From: Apiotrichum sp. Y4204
Lineage: Eukaryota > Basidiomycota > Tremellomycetes > Trichosporonales > Trichosporonaceae
Length of the DNA: 64,000 bases
Direction: 5' to 3'
Assembly (NCBI GenBank): GCA_025531455.1
Contig: JAMYHL010000014.1
Span: 248,001 to 312,000, forward strand
Of the stretch, positions 1 through 13,000 are shown in pieces. How positions within the stretch are numbered: position 1 is the first letter of the stretch; every line of letters begins with the position of its first letter. The translations under genes were made by a program, and so were the position numbers. Below the pieces are notes generated by a model. That model was not told the origin of the DNA and did not search any database. It was given only the letters and a program-made list of their open reading frames with translations.

Positions 1-3000
1 AAACAACACCGTCATTGCGGCAGCTGGCAGTGGGGAAGTGGGTGAGCACCCTCTTCCTTGGGGGCAGTTACTCGCAGCCAGGAGCTGCGATCGCTCATGA
101 GCGAGTCTACTGTGATCAGGCAGTGCCTTTCTCCAAGCCCCAAGCTCCCAAGATCCCAAGTGCAAAGCTCCCAAGCACCACTCCACACCTCACCATACAC
201 CCCCCAAGCCCCTCCCAGCACTGGGGACGGTAAACGTTGATCCGGGCAGCCCGTAGATCGGCGCAGATCGGGCATGATCGGCCGTCCTGTCAGTTTCATC
301 AGCGTTGATCCGCGTTTTTGGGATCCCGAGCCGTGAGCGGCGTTGCGGGTGTGTGGATCGTGGATGGCGGGAATGGCGGGCGGGCCCTGAGGTAGGGTTT
401 GTAAGGAACTCGTAGGATCGTAGGGATTTGGTTTGCATCATTTTCGAATGCAAGTGACCGATATGGACTTGAGGATCCAGAATCAGTGAGATATGAGCTG
501 CCGCTGTTGGATTGTAGCGTAGGTACTGTAAGTAGAGAAGAGCGCCGTGCCCCGAGGGGGTGGACGCGTCAACCGCTTGGCAATAGCGAAGCGCGCGCGC
601 TCGTGTCGTGGTGCCACGATTGCCTGCTGGCCGCTTTATATATTAAGATATTTAGAATGCCGAGCATGTCCATCTACTTCTGCATGCTCTGATCTTGGGA
701 GCTACCGCGCCGTGCTGTGCTTTTGGACGCATTTACGATACTCATGATTTCACCCCACTGCTCACTAGATCTCTGTCCCACCGCGATATATGATGAATGT
801 CGTTTTGTCGCCCGATAAACTTTGAGCTGATATCTAGCCTGGGGGCACCGAACAAAGCTCAGTGTCGACGTCCCAGGCCCTCGACGGGGTGGCGCATTCG
901 CCCTCCGTAGCTCGTGAGCTACTCTGTGGGTCTCACTGACCAACGGCATGCCGATGAGTGCAGCAGGTGAATCAGGAGATTCAACAATGCGCGCAGTGAC
1001 ACCATCGCAGGGTGGCATGCCGCGAGGCCTGGCCCGTCCATGGCTGCGAGGACGTGCGGACGTCTGTGCGCTGGGCCATGTTGCCGGACCGCTGTCTGCG
1101 CACGTGGGTATCGAGCCACTGGCATATGGCATGCTGGCAAGACGTTAAGGCGAGGGATCTCTCGAGAACTAGAGAAACCAAAGATGGCTAGCTGATCTGA
1201 AGACGGTTGACATGATCTGGCGGGGAGCGTGCGTCAGGAGCATCAGTGAGCGTCCCTGCGTCGTGCGTGAGCTTGTCAAAGCGGGAGAAAGTAGCAGGAG
1301 CTTTGCCACGGCCCGGCGACGCGGTCGTGATTGTGCGGTTCTGTACCTCCTGTTAGCAGTGTCAGTGACAGTTGAGTGAATCAGTGTCGATATACGTCGG
1401 GTACAGCAAGACGGGGTGATGAAAGAATTGGATGTGAGAGAGAGGGAGAGGGAAGAGACAGTAGTAAACACCGAACGAGCATCACACTCGGTGTAACGCC
1501 CACTCTTGGTCTTGAGATCTCGAGATATTGAGATCTTGAGATACACAGCGGTAATCTTCGGATTCGCATTCCCTCGGTTCGCATTTCCCTCGCGTTCCGT
1601 CCGCATCGGCCACCTCCGAGCGCTCCAACTCCATCTGCATCGAGTGGGGATGGCCCAGGCCAGAGATCAGTGGGCCCGAGACATGATTTCGAAGAGGAGG
1701 ATACCAGATATCCAGAGGCGCGGTATCACTAATCTCGGAATCTCGAGCTCTGGGCTCTCGAGTGGGGTGCCGCGACTCGGACAATGTCACCAACAATGGT
1801 GAAGGGCAGAGGCCAGAGCGAGTGGGTCGAGGTACTACCCACATGCAGCGTCTTGGCGTGAGGAGCACGAGGAATGCTGTACAGATACCCCCTCTATTGC
1901 TCGCATTCACGCATTACGCACGATTGTTGGACAGCAATATCTCCCCAGATGGCGAGGTGGTGTTGCTCCGTATTCCTCGAGGTTCGCGCGGAGCATGGCC
2001 TGGCGAGCTAGGCGCTGCTGCGCTGCGGCGATGCGCGATGCTGCGTCGAGTGCGGAGCGCCGGGGCGCTAGGCGCCCATGTGCCACATTCATCTGCTGAT
2101 GCTGGACTGTTGTTTGTGCGTCGCGTTTCTCGTTTCAGCGCGTGCACTTGGGTCATGGGATGCGGACAGGTGCTTCTGATTCTCTGGTTTCTGGCTTCTC
2201 TCGAGCCCTCCAAGGCGGTCCGTGATGAATGCAGTATCGGTATGCAGTAAGTCTGGCAAAAAGACGCACGTCCATGGCAGAGTCCACCATCGGGATCCTG
2301 GTGCTGGAGGCTACGCACACCCCTCCCACGCCTGTGCTGTGGCTCAAGATCCACAGATCCAGAGACAGATGGTATCGATGAGGTCGACAATGTGGGAATT
2401 TTACATGCAGACTTAGCCACCACATCGCGCCACTGATCGCTGCTGGCGCTTCAAGCAGCCAGCAGCCAGCGTCGAGCACGCTTGTCTCGCTAGTCGCATC
2501 GCCTCGCACATCCCATATCCCGTCCAGCGAGAAAGAATCTCTCCGCCTCGAGGCTTCGCGGGCCGAGATCCGTCATCCTCTGCAGCGGGTAGCAACATGA
2601 AGGTAACGATCGCAACGTGCGAAAAAGGCCTCGCATTGATCCAGCATGGTCCACTCCCTCCACTGACGTCCCATTGTTGTTGTTCTTTTATTCTTTTTGC
2701 GTCACACAGGCACATGTATCCCAAGAAAAATGGCGAGAAATGATTTCGAACGCCAAAGGTCGACCTCGCGGCCAAGTTCGATATTGTGCTCCTCGGCGTC
2801 AAGCGACACAGGCGACAGTCTGCAGTCTGGAGCGCTAGAGCCCAAGCCACAGTCAAGAGTCCGAGCCACTTGCAGCTAGCTAGACCAGAGGCTACACAGG
2901 GCCTTTGTCGTCACCGCTTGCTGGATTTTCGAAGCGTCCAGGAAATTAGGAAAGGATCAGGGATGAGCAAGAGGGGGGGCGCTCGGATCAGCGCTGATGG

Positions 3001-3807
3001 CCCAGATGCATCGGTGGGCGCGCGCTCGGACCGGCCACCCTCAAGCAGCAGCATACCGGTCACTCACCTCCTGTACCTAATCTTCTTTTTCCTGGCTGCC
3101 CGCTTTTCGAACGGAGCAAGAGATATTCGAAAACGGATCACCCGAAAAGAAAACAAGAGGCCGACCCACTCCGACTAATCAAGGCATTAGGACATTGCAT
3201 TACAAGCGGACATCTGGTCTAAATCCGGGTCCTTATTGATCGGTATTTTTTTCATTTCTCAGCTTTTATTCTTTTTCGATTCCTTGTCTGGGTGCTCGCG
3301 CAGCTCCGCCCTCTGCTCTGATGCCCTTTTGGCCCCTCAGTTATATCACTTATTATCCGGTTAATCCTCGCTCGCCGCTGCCTGATTGCTGTCACTGATC
3401 TGTAAGTTTGGTGGTCTTCCGATTTTCCTCTGCTCTTGTGCCGTCCTTTTCCGTGCCGGGGATAGAGATCTTGTCCACATTGTCCCCCCACGCCGGGCCC
3501 CTCTTCCCTTCCGGGTGCGGGGCAGCTGCAGCAAGAAGATTACACCAATATTGCGCATCATAGCCTACACCCAACTTTATCGCTCACCACACACACATTC
3601 GCGCTAGTCCCCCACGGCGCGCGACCAGCCAGCAATTGTTTTACGACAGCACCAAGCGACAGCACTCGTCGACTCGAACACAACCGCAAGCATTCTCTCT
3701 CTCTCTGCTCGCTATATTACCTCTTCGCATCTCCACATCATCTCCCTCCCCGACCCCATTCATCTCTCACCGTTCATCCCACTCCCACCCATCCCCCACT
3801 CACCACA
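1..3807. other. Intergenic region with no recognisable gene, includes the aspartate aminotransferase promoter
   Basis: I see no open frame here with the strong C/G third-position bias or family resemblance of the genes to the right. All frames are short and of mixed composition. A palindromic GAGATCT/CTCGAG-rich stretch lies at about 1512-1545. The last 200 bases before 3808 are pyrimidine-rich with CT repeats, as expected for a fungal promoter and 5' leader. A non-coding RNA or a fast-evolving gene cannot be excluded. Confidence 0.5.
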
Positions 3808-6103
3808 ATGAGCATGTCGCACTCCACCACCACGTCCTCCAAGCCTGCCGCGAGCTCATCAGCTCCGGCAACCGACTTTTGGGCCGCCGTCCCCCAGGGG
3901 TGAGTAGAATCGGCGAGAGCAGCAGTAGTGCACACCGGGGCGTGGATGATACCGGGACCACCCCGGGTGGCGTCGACGATACCTTGCATGTTATCAGGCC
4001 CACCCGTAGTGGGCCCTACAGCTCCATAAACTACCTCCACTAGGCAATCGCTGACCCCACCAGTCCCGCCGACCCCATTCTTGGTACGTGTCCACTGCTC
4101 GCTCCCACCACACGACCTGGGCCAGCTCGTTGCCCGCGATGTTGGGAACGCTTCACTGCGCACATGTCGGCGGCAAGCTGTGCATTCCACTGGCCGAGGC
4201 CGTGTCTCACCCCAAACGCACGCCGGACGCCGACACCATGTGCTGCACCATTCACGGGGCCAGCCGTTAACGCCACGCATCACGGATCGGACTCCCACAC
4301 AGCATACTAACTCCCCACAGGTGTGACTGAGGCTTTCAAGCGGGATACCAACAAGAACAAGATCAACGTCGGCGTCGGTAAGTCTCATTTCTGGGTTCAG
4401 GCAATATGCAGCGAGGTGAGACGGAGCTCCGGTGGGACGTCAGATCGCGTGCACCCGCATTCCTGCCCGCGATCGCATCATTAGTTGCCATGGCACCGGT
4501 TGCAGTGCGCACGTCGACTGCACACGAGCACCTGGCGGCCAATGGTGATAAATGACCTGGATGATTGCCTCATCGGCTCCCTCCGGTGACCGGTTTTCAC
4601 CGGTTATATCTCTCTCCCTGCCAACACGATCTTTTTTTGGTGGCCATCACACCGCTGCTGCTGCCTGATACCCGTCCCGGTCCCATCGAACACGCACTGA
4701 CCTCGTCTCCACCTCTCCTCTCCTACCTCGCACTGTATTGCCTTTCCACAACAGGTGCCTACGTGAGTGTCCCATGGCTTGTCCATCCTTGTCACACGCG
4801 ATACTGACCTCCAGCGTGATGAGAACGGCAAGCCCTACGTCCTCGACTCGGTCCGCAAGGCCGAGGACATCCTCCACCAGCAGCGCTCTGACAAGGAGTA
4901 CCTTCCGATTACGGTGAGTTTTGTTATTTATTTTCGAATGTCCCTTCGCACCATGCACTGACACCTGCAGGGTCTCTCCTCGTTTATCACCCTTGCCGCT
5001 GAGCTTGCCTATGGCCCGGATTCCGTGCCGCTTCAGCAGAACCGCGTGAGTCTTTTGCATTCCTGGATGTGGTCATGTCTAGGGCCGTATGCGACCCCGA
5101 AGCCTGACACAACTCCGGCCTTTTGTGTCCTTGCGTCACCGATCCACTGACACCTCAGATCGCCGTCGTTCAGTCCATCTCGGGTACCGGTGCGCTCCGC
5201 ATCGGAATGGAGTTCTGCAGCTCGTTCTACCCTGGTCCCCACACCATCTACCTTCCCAACCCCACCTGGGGCGCACACCCCGCCATTGCCGAGAAGGCCA
5301 ACCTCAAGGTCGAGAGGTACCGCTACTTTGACAAGAAGGTCATTGGCCTCGACTTTGAGGGCATGAAGGCCGACCTCGAGGCTGCTCAGGACGGCTCCAT
5401 CTTCCTCCTCCACGCCTGCGCCCAGAACCCTACCGGTGTCGACCCGACCCAGGAGCAGTGGCGCGAAATCTCGGACATTATGATGCGCAAGAAGCACCTT
5501 CCCTTCTTCGACATGGCCTACCAGGGCTTCGCTTCCGGTGACGTCGACCGTGATGCCTACGCGCTTCGCTACTTTGTTGCTCAGGGCCACCAGATCATGC
5601 TCTGCCAGTCGTTCGCCAAGAACCTTGGTCTCTACGGCGAGCGTGCCGGTACCTTCTCGATGATCTGCTCGTCGCCCCAGGAGCGTGAGCGCATTCTCTC
5701 GCAGCTCAAGCGGGTCATTCGCCCCCTCTACTCGTCGCCCCCTCTCCACCCCGCTCAGCTTGTCGCCACCATCCTTGGCAACCCCGGCCTCAAGGCCGAG
5801 TGGCTCACCGAGGTCAAGAAGATGGCTGACCGCATTATCGCCATGCGCTCCAGGCTCTACGACGTCCTTGTCGAGCTCAAGACCCCTGGCTCGTGGGAGC
5901 ACATCAAGTCCCAGATCGGCATGTTCTCGTTCACCGGCCTTAACCCCGAGCAGGTCGAGGCGCTCGCAAATTACGCCCACATCTACATGACCAAGGACGG
6001 CCGCATCTCCATGGCTGGATTGAATGAGCACAACATCAAGTACTTTGCCGAGAGCATGTCCAAGGCTGTCAAGGGCGAGCTTCTTCCCCAGGCTCACATG
6101 TAA
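3808..6103 (+). CDS. AAT1: Aspartate aminotransferase, mitochondrial-type sequence
   Basis: A PLP enzyme that exchanges amino groups between aspartate/oxaloacetate and glutamate/2-oxoglutarate (malate-aspartate shuttle, nitrogen metabolism). Exons: 3808-3899, 4064-4083, 4321-4377, 4755-4762, 4815-4913, 4971-5045 and 5159-6103, giving 431 aa in frame. The N-terminal part reads GPADPILGVTEAF and [14 protein letters not shown], as in vertebrate mitochondrial AspAT. The Schiff-base lysine is about residue 271 in [11 protein letters not shown]. The substrate loop NPTGVDPT is also present. The start at 3808 is the first ATG before the conserved body. The leader of about 22 residues is Ser/Thr/Ala-rich with one Lys and no Arg, so it is not a classic mitochondrial presequence and location is uncertain. 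Exon 4 is only 8 nt. Intron 1 holds a small hairpin at 3996-4016. Function is near certain; compartment is inferred. Confidence 0.95.
4755..4762 (+). other. 8-nt microexon of the aspartate aminotransferase gene
   Basis: The acceptor ACAG at 4751-4754 and donor GTGAGT at 4763 enclose 8 bases. These restore the reading frame and complete the conserved GVGAYRDENG block. Omitting the exon would lose the Gly-Ala-Tyr codons and shift the frame. Confidence 0.88.
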
Positions 6104-6825
6104 GAGGACGAAGAGGCGCGTCCCGTCAAATGGCAACCGCCGTGTACGATAGAGGAGTGGAGGGCTCATTATTACGGGCTTGCAAAGTAGAGCGTAGAGC
6201 CAAGAGAGAAGAGTTACATTACAGCGCCCCATGAGGATGTGTATGCCCGCGGCCAGCGTGGCTGTGTTTGTAGACTTTATACAGTGAGCCGTGGATAGTA
6301 ATATGGACTCTTTGCGTGAGCTGGTGCTTGGGTACTTGGGCAACTGTGATAATAGAGAGTGTGCGAGCTGGCTCCATCCATTCGATGACGTCGAGCAAAC
6401 CAGTGAACAGAGCTCTTTGTCTTGTTCACTTTTCCTCGCGTTCACGAAAAGGCACAATCGCGATAGTCAGATAACGGTTAGGCAGCTCGTCGCGATGCAT
6501 GCGAGAATGGCGAGCGAAAGGAAATCAAAGTTGAGCTCTGAGGAAAAGTCAGCGAATCCTGGGGGAGAAAGTTTGAATTAGGTGTTCTTTTGACAACATT
6601 CACACGTGGTCATTATCAGATGCCGCGCTGTGCACTTTCCTGACGCGTCTCGAATGGACGCGACGCGCTCCTTTTGCAGCCCAGCGCGACGCCGAGCGAA
6701 TTGGTCCATTCTCATGAACAGGGGGACCACACCAAACGCGTTCATTTGTTTTCCATCTCCCCCATCCTTCATCCCATCATCACAACCCATCCCATCCCAC
6801 CCCGATCACCTCCCAACCCGACACC
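6104..6825. other. Intergenic, AAT1 3' region and MCM4 promoter
   Basis: 722 bp between two tandem genes. No coding signal is seen. ACGCGTC at about 6643 and CGACGCG at about 6659 resemble the ACGCGT element (MCB) that drives G1/S genes in yeasts. That would suit an MCM gene, but the match is short and the inference weak. Confidence 0.4.
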
Positions 6826-9800
6826 ATGTCCACGCCCGGGAGGTCCTCCTCCCCCCTCCATTTCCCGACGTCGAGTGTCGCCGGCACACCGCGCGCAGGG
6901 ACACGCTTCAGTTCCGCCGCCACCCCCCGCGGCAGCGCGCTCCGTCACCAGGGTGCGTATTGTGCTCTGGATCTCTGGATGTCGTTACTGCTGCTGACGC
7001 TGCTCGCCACTCATGATGTAACTGATTCTCTTTTATTTCACCTACAGCCTCGTCGACGCCGCACTTCCCCACCTCGTCGCCACGCACCGTTCGCGGGGCG
7101 CCGTCGTCGTCTGCTCCCCGGCGCGGCGATGGCACGGAGCCGCTCTTCCTCGCTGGGCCGGACACGCCGCGGCCGCGGCGACGCGGCGACGTGCACTCGT
7201 CGATGCCGCTCTCCTCGCCCTCGTTTGATCGTCGTGGCGGCTTTGGCGTCAATGGAACGCCGCACATGCTCGCGGCGTCGAGCCCCGGCGCCGTCCTCCT
7301 CAGTGATGCGGCGACCCCCGTCGCACACTCGGGAGCGACACATACGCTCAGCAACGACCACATTATCGAGGAGGAGGACGAGGACGACACGGGCGCAGTC
7401 AAGTATATCTGGGGCACGACGATCCGCCTGCAGGAGAGCATGAATGCGTTTCGCGGCTTCCTCGAGAACTTCAAGCCAAAGTACCGCGCGGCGTACAATG
7501 CACAGCAGGCCAAGGCGGCAGAAGAGGCCGGCCTGCCGATTCCCCCGCGTATGCCCCTATATGATGAGCTTACGGCCGCGCAGGCCGACAAGGCCATGTA
7601 TGATGGCTACCTCGTGCAGATGCGCCAGACGGGGCAAAGCAACCTCAACCTCGACGCGCTCAACCTCCTCGCGTACCCGCCCACGAAGCGCCTGTACTCT
7701 GAGCTTCTCAACTTCCCGCAGGAGATTGTGCCGATCATGGACCAAGTGCTCCGCGACACGATGATTGAGCGCGCCGAGGAGGAGTATTCGGCCGCGCAGA
7801 CACGCAACGCGCAGGGCGAGATCCGCGACTTTGAGCTCGCGGCGGTCGAGAACGAGGTGATCCAGATCAACAACACGGCGTACAAGGTTCGTCCCTTTGG
7901 TGGCGAGAAGACAATCAACATGCGCGACCTCAACCCCGGAGACACGGACCGTCTCATCACCATCAAGGGCTTTGTCATCCGCGCCACGCCCATTATCCCC
8001 GACATGTCGACCGCGTTCTTCCGCTGTCTCGTGTGTCAGCACACGATGACGCGCGACATTGACCGCGGCCGCATCGCCGAGCCCGAGCGCTGTCCTCGCG
8101 AGGAGTGTAATGTCCAGGGCTCCATGTCGCTCATCCACAACCGCTGCGAGTTCTCGGACAAGCAGGTTATTAGGCTCCAGGAGACGCCTGATGCCGTTCC
8201 GGACGGCCAGACGCCGCACACGGTGTCGCTTTGCGCGTACGACGAGCTGGTGGATCTCGTCAAGCCCGGTGACCGTGTGATTATCACAGGTATCTTCCGC
8301 TCCATCCCTGTGCGTGTCAACCCGCGCATGCGCTCCATCAAGTCGCTCTTCAAAACGTACGTCGACGTGCTGCACGTCAAGCGCACCAACTCGGGTCGCA
8401 TGGGCTTTGACCCCGCGACCCGCGGTGGCGTCGAGGCCATCGGCGTTGGTGTCGGCGGCGAGGACGATGAGGGAGAGGTACTTGCGAACGATACGGAGCC
8501 AGACAACAACCCCGACCCCTCGCGCCCCGACCTGAGCCTGACCGCGTCCGAGGAGATGGAGCAGCGGATCCGCGAGCTCAGCGAGCACCCCGAGGTGTAC
8601 GACCTCCTCGCGCGCTCAATGGCGCCGTCCATCTACGAGATGGACGACGTCAAGAAGGGCATCCTGCTGCAACTCTTTGGCGGCACCAACAAGTCGATCG
8701 CGCGCGGTGGTGGTGGTGGCGGACCTCGCTACCGTGGCGACATCAACGTCCTCCTTGTCGGTGACCCCGGTACCTCCAAGTCGCAGATCCTCCAGGTGAG
8801 TTAAAAGATGTAGGATCTTATTAACTCTCAGTACGTTCACAAGATTGCGCCCCGCGGTGTGTACACCTCCGGCAAGGGCTCCTCGGCGGTCGGTCTTACG
8901 GCGTACGTCACGCGCGACCCGGACAGCAAGCAGCTGGTGCTCGAGTCGGGTGCGCTCGTGCTGTCGGACGGCGGTGTGTGCTGCATCGACGAGTTTGACA
9001 AGATGTCAGACGCGACGCGCTCAGTTCTGCACGAAGTGATGGAGCAGCAGACGGTGTCCATCGCCAAGGCCGGCATCATTACGACGCTCAACGCCCGTAC
9101 ATCCATCCTCGCGGCCGCCAACCCCGTCGGGTCAAAGTACAACCCCAAGCTGCCGATCCCGGCCAACATTGATCTCCCGCCAACACTCATCTCGCGTTTC
9201 GACCTTCTGTATCTCGTGCTCGACAAGGTTGACGAGATGAACGACCGCCGCCTCGCGGCACACCTCGTCGGGCTCTACCTCGAGGACCGCCCGGATACCG
9301 GCGGCAACGACATTCTCGTGAGTTGCGCAGTTTGGTTTCCAACACTGACAATACAGCCACTCGAGACACTCACAGCGTACATTACCTACGCCCGCGCCAA
9401 GATCAACCCGGTTCTGACCGAGGACGCGTCCAATGCCCTCGTGGCCGCCTACGTCGAGATGCGGAAGGTCGGCGAGGACTCACGCTCGTCCGAACGCAGG
9501 ATCACCGCTACGACGCGTCAGCTCGAGGCGATGATTCGTCTCTCAGAGGCGCACGCGCGCATGCGCCTCTCGGACACTGTCGACCTGTGCGACGTCCAGG
9601 AGGCGAACCGCCTCATCCGCGCCGCGCTCCGCGAGAGCGCTACCGACCCGCTCACGGGCCAGATTGACCTGGACCTGATTACGACTGGTGCGTCGACGAC
9701 TGCGCGCCGCGTGCGTGCCGACCTCAAGCGCGAGATCCTTGCGCTCGTCGACAAGGCCGGGCGCCAGGGCCTCCGGTGGAGCGCGGCGATCAAGGCAATC

Positions 9801-9935
9801 GAGACGCAGAGCTCAGTGCCTGTCGACCATTCCGAGTTTGCAGAGGTCATCAAGACGCTCGGCGAGGAGGGCGTGCTCAAGGTCGTGGGCGAGCGCGAGC
9901 GGAGGACCATCAGGCGTATGGGGACCGACCAGTGA
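6826..9935 (+). CDS. MCM4: DNA replication licensing factor MCM4
   Basis: A subunit of the MCM2-7 replicative helicase, nuclear, loaded at origins in G1. Exons: 6826-6952, 7048-8795, 8832-9317 and 9357-9935, giving 979 aa, the usual MCM4 size. The first 150 or so residues are Ser/Pro/Arg-rich and disordered, as in other MCM4 tails phosphorylated by DDK/CDK. The MCM N-terminal zinc finger starts near residue 369 (CLVC then CPREEC). Walker A GDPGTSKSQ is near residue 614, Walker B is CIDEFDK, and the arginine-finger motif is SRFD. The stretch LQETPDAVPDGQTPH followed by KSLFKTYVDVLHVK is MCM4-like rather than another MCM. Intron 2 is 36 nt and intron 3 is 39 nt. The latter lacks a stop and keeps frame, so its retention would insert 13 residues after the AAA core. 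Confidence 0.95.
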
Positions 9936-10060
9936 TGAGGATCAGTAGGACTTTGCTTGTAATGTGCTGTGCTGTATGATTCTTGTTTCGCAGAAAGGAA
10001 ACCGCAACTGGAACACTTCTGACCCTGGGCAATAATATACATCCATCTCGAATCTATCCT

Positions 10061-13000
10061 CTATCCACGTCCGGTATACCTCTTCCTAGCCCACGCCTTC
10101 CAGAGCTCGGCCCAGGCCTCGCGCTCCGCGTCGCCGGCAGAACTGAGGCCAAACGCAGCGCCCGCACCCTCGCCTTCGCGCCCGCGTCCGTCGCCGCGCC
10201 CGCCGGCAGTGATTGCGTCGCAGAGCGCAAACAGCCCCGCCTCGAGCTCGGCGCGCACAGGTGGCGCAAGACCCGCCCACGGGTCGGCCGCGGCACGCGC
10301 ATATGCCACGAGGATGGCCGGCGCGTGCTTGCCGAGCGGAGCGGCGAGCGCGCGACTCACGCCCCGCTCCGTCGGCAGGCGGGCCGTACACAGCGCAACG
10401 AGCGTGCGGGAGAGCAGCGACGCGTGCGGCGCTGGGTCGTCGTCGCCCAGCCAGGCGGGACGCTTTGCCGCGAGGTGTTTGCGCGCCGCGCGGCCCCGGC
10501 CCCGCTGGAGCAGAGGGAGGGCAGAGGAGAGCGCAAAGACGACGCTTGGGAGGTGCGCGGCTGCCAGGTCGGGGCGGTGCCGCGCGAGTGTGAGCAACGG
10601 CGAGATGGCCAGCGTGAACATGTGTGGTGCTGGGCTGGGAGGCTTCGAGCTCGGGAGAAGGGCGGCGGTAATGGTCGCGATGATCTGGGCGGCGTCGTGC
10701 GTGCGCAGCAGTCCAGTCTGGTGTCAGTTATGTAGAGGGAAAGTAGTAACTCACCCTGTCATCCAGGAGTGCGCCGAGGAGTCGGAGCCCAGCCTCAAGA
10801 CGGATATCTCCCGCATGGACGGCCGCGTCGGCGGCAGCGAGGAGCGGGCCAAGGACGGCCGCGAGCGCGCGCCCGCTCCCCTCGACGGGGGCGGAGACGA
10901 GAATCGTGGCGGCGCGAAGCGCAGTGGCCGCTACGTTGGGATTTGCGTCCGCGGCGCGGGAAACGAGGGCCTGCAGGGCGGCGGCGTACTCTTCCGCGGT
11001 GAGTGTGCGTGCGTACGCGCGGAACGCGTCGTCGAGCTCGGAAGAGGGACTCCGCGCCGAGAGAAGGAGGAAGGCCGCTAGCGCTGCTTCGCGCGGCACG
11101 AGGTCCAGGGCGGTTACTGCCAGTCCTGTCGGGTTCTTGAGCTCGAGCGCGAGGAGGCGGGCACCGAGGTCGGACGTGTCCGCCTGGCCGAGGTACCGCG
11201 AGAACGTCGTGAGTGCGCGGAATGCCTCGAGGGCGGCGTGCGATTCCGGCGCTGTGAGGTCCTCGAGGGCGGCATCCGCGCGGGGAGTCAGGACCTTGCG
11301 AGCTGCGGCCTCGAGAGCCTGGAGCTTGGGCTTATCCGACACCTTGTCAATCGGGAGGGCGGTGATGGCGGCGAGGAGGAGCGGGACGGCACGGAGGCGG
11401 ACGTCGCCTGGCGTCTCCTTGCGAGCGAGGGCGGCGGTCGCCCCGTCAAGAAGAGACGGGAGGTGCGTGCGCACGAGATGCGGGAACGCTGCGCGTGCAA
11501 GGGCCAACGTCTCGTCCTCGGCGCCAGTGGCTGAGGCCAGCACAGAGTCCAGACGGTCAGCTAGGGGGCCGAGAATACCCGAAGCCGCCAGTCGGGCGAG
11601 CCACGCGCGAACCTCGGCGCGCTCGCTGTCTGAAGCGTAGGCCGCCTCGAGAAGCGCGGTGCGCGTGCCCTTGCTGAGCCAAGGGATGGGGGCAGCGGAG
11701 AGGACCGAGAACGTGCCGCTCGACTTGCCAAGGGCACGGAGGAGGGCGGCGCGGAAGGACGGCAACTCCCACGTCTCTGCGTCTCCTAGGAGGCGGGTGA
11801 TGGCTGAATGGAGAGTGAGGCCTGGGGCCGCGGTCTTGGAAGCGAGCGAGACAACGAGCTGGGCAAGACGGTCAAGCTGCGCCATGTCGGCCGTGGCATC
11901 GAGCACCGCGAGCCCAGCCTGAGCGAGCACCGTCCAGCACGCGGCGGCGAGGCTTACAGCGCTCACCGTTGCGTCCCGGCCCGTCCATGCCGCGTCGCCT
12001 GGGGTGGAGAGGAGAGTGAGCACCGCGTCGACGGCCGGCGCACGATCTTCATCCGTGTGCGCGGTGAGTGCCAGGTGGGTCACCATGTACCGGAACGCCA
12101 TGAGAGCGAGCTCTGGAATACCCGATGCAGCCTCCACGGCGGAGTCGATACTAGTTCCCGTTTCGGCATCCCGGGCAGCGAGTGCGGCAGAGCGGGCAAC
12201 CCGCAGGCGAGCCGCCTCGACGAGATCGGCCGCTGTGTCGCGCTTGCTCCGCTTCTTGTTCCCGCCTTCCTCGTCCGCGTCAGGGACAAACGCCCTCGCC
12301 ACGGCGCCGATCGCACCTTCGACCTTCTCATCTGCGCTCTTCGCCTGTGCGCCGGCGGAGAGTATAGCCGCGACAAGGCGAGAGAGCACGGCGACAAGAC
12401 GCGCCGGTGCGTCGCTCACGCTCGGACGCTTCCGCTTCTCGCCCACGGCGTCATCGGCCGAGAGGGCAGCACGTACCCTCCGCCCCAGGTCGTCAAGAAG
12501 GGAGGCCCACTGTGCGCTCCGCCGGTTCGCAAGGTTGATACTCCGCACAGCGGCCGCAAAGTCGTCTGTAAACTTCTTATCTGAGAGGGGTCCTCCCGCG
12601 ACGAGGGAGTATACGGCCGCGAGGGCGGGCTGTGGAAGGGCAGTGTCAAACAGTCCCGTGGCGGCGTCGGCAAGCAGGTCAACAAAGGCAGGGAGGGAGT
12701 GGGTGAGCTGGTGGAAGCGCAGGGTCGAGGTGAGGAGCGCGCGTGCTGCGACGTGCGTTCTCGCCGGGCACGCGAGGCACCATCCGACGACCACGGTATC
12801 GATCGCTGCGCGTCCGTGGTCAAGACGCTCAAGGGCGTCAAGTGTGCGGAGGATCTTCCCCGCAAGACCCTCTTCCGTCGCTGTCGCCTCACTGGCGCCG
12901 TATTTTGCCAGAGCGGCAGCAGCGCGCCGCGCCTCGTTGCCGACAAGTGTACCTGCGCGTTCCTCCGTCTCGAGATATCCTCCCCAGGAGAGGAGACGCT

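Noticed and set aside
12..3600. Several frames of 60-170 codons at the left end
   Set aside because: No codon bias like the real genes, no overlap with plausible splice structures and no recognisable protein.
3996..4016. Hairpin in AAT1 intron 1 as a regulatory structure
   Set aside because: Only about eight pairs with a bulge in a GC-rich intron; expected by chance.
5033..6457. 474-codon open frame on the minus strand
   Set aside because: It is the antisense of the aspartate aminotransferase exon; C-ending codons on the real strand remove stops from this frame, and the protein resembles nothing.
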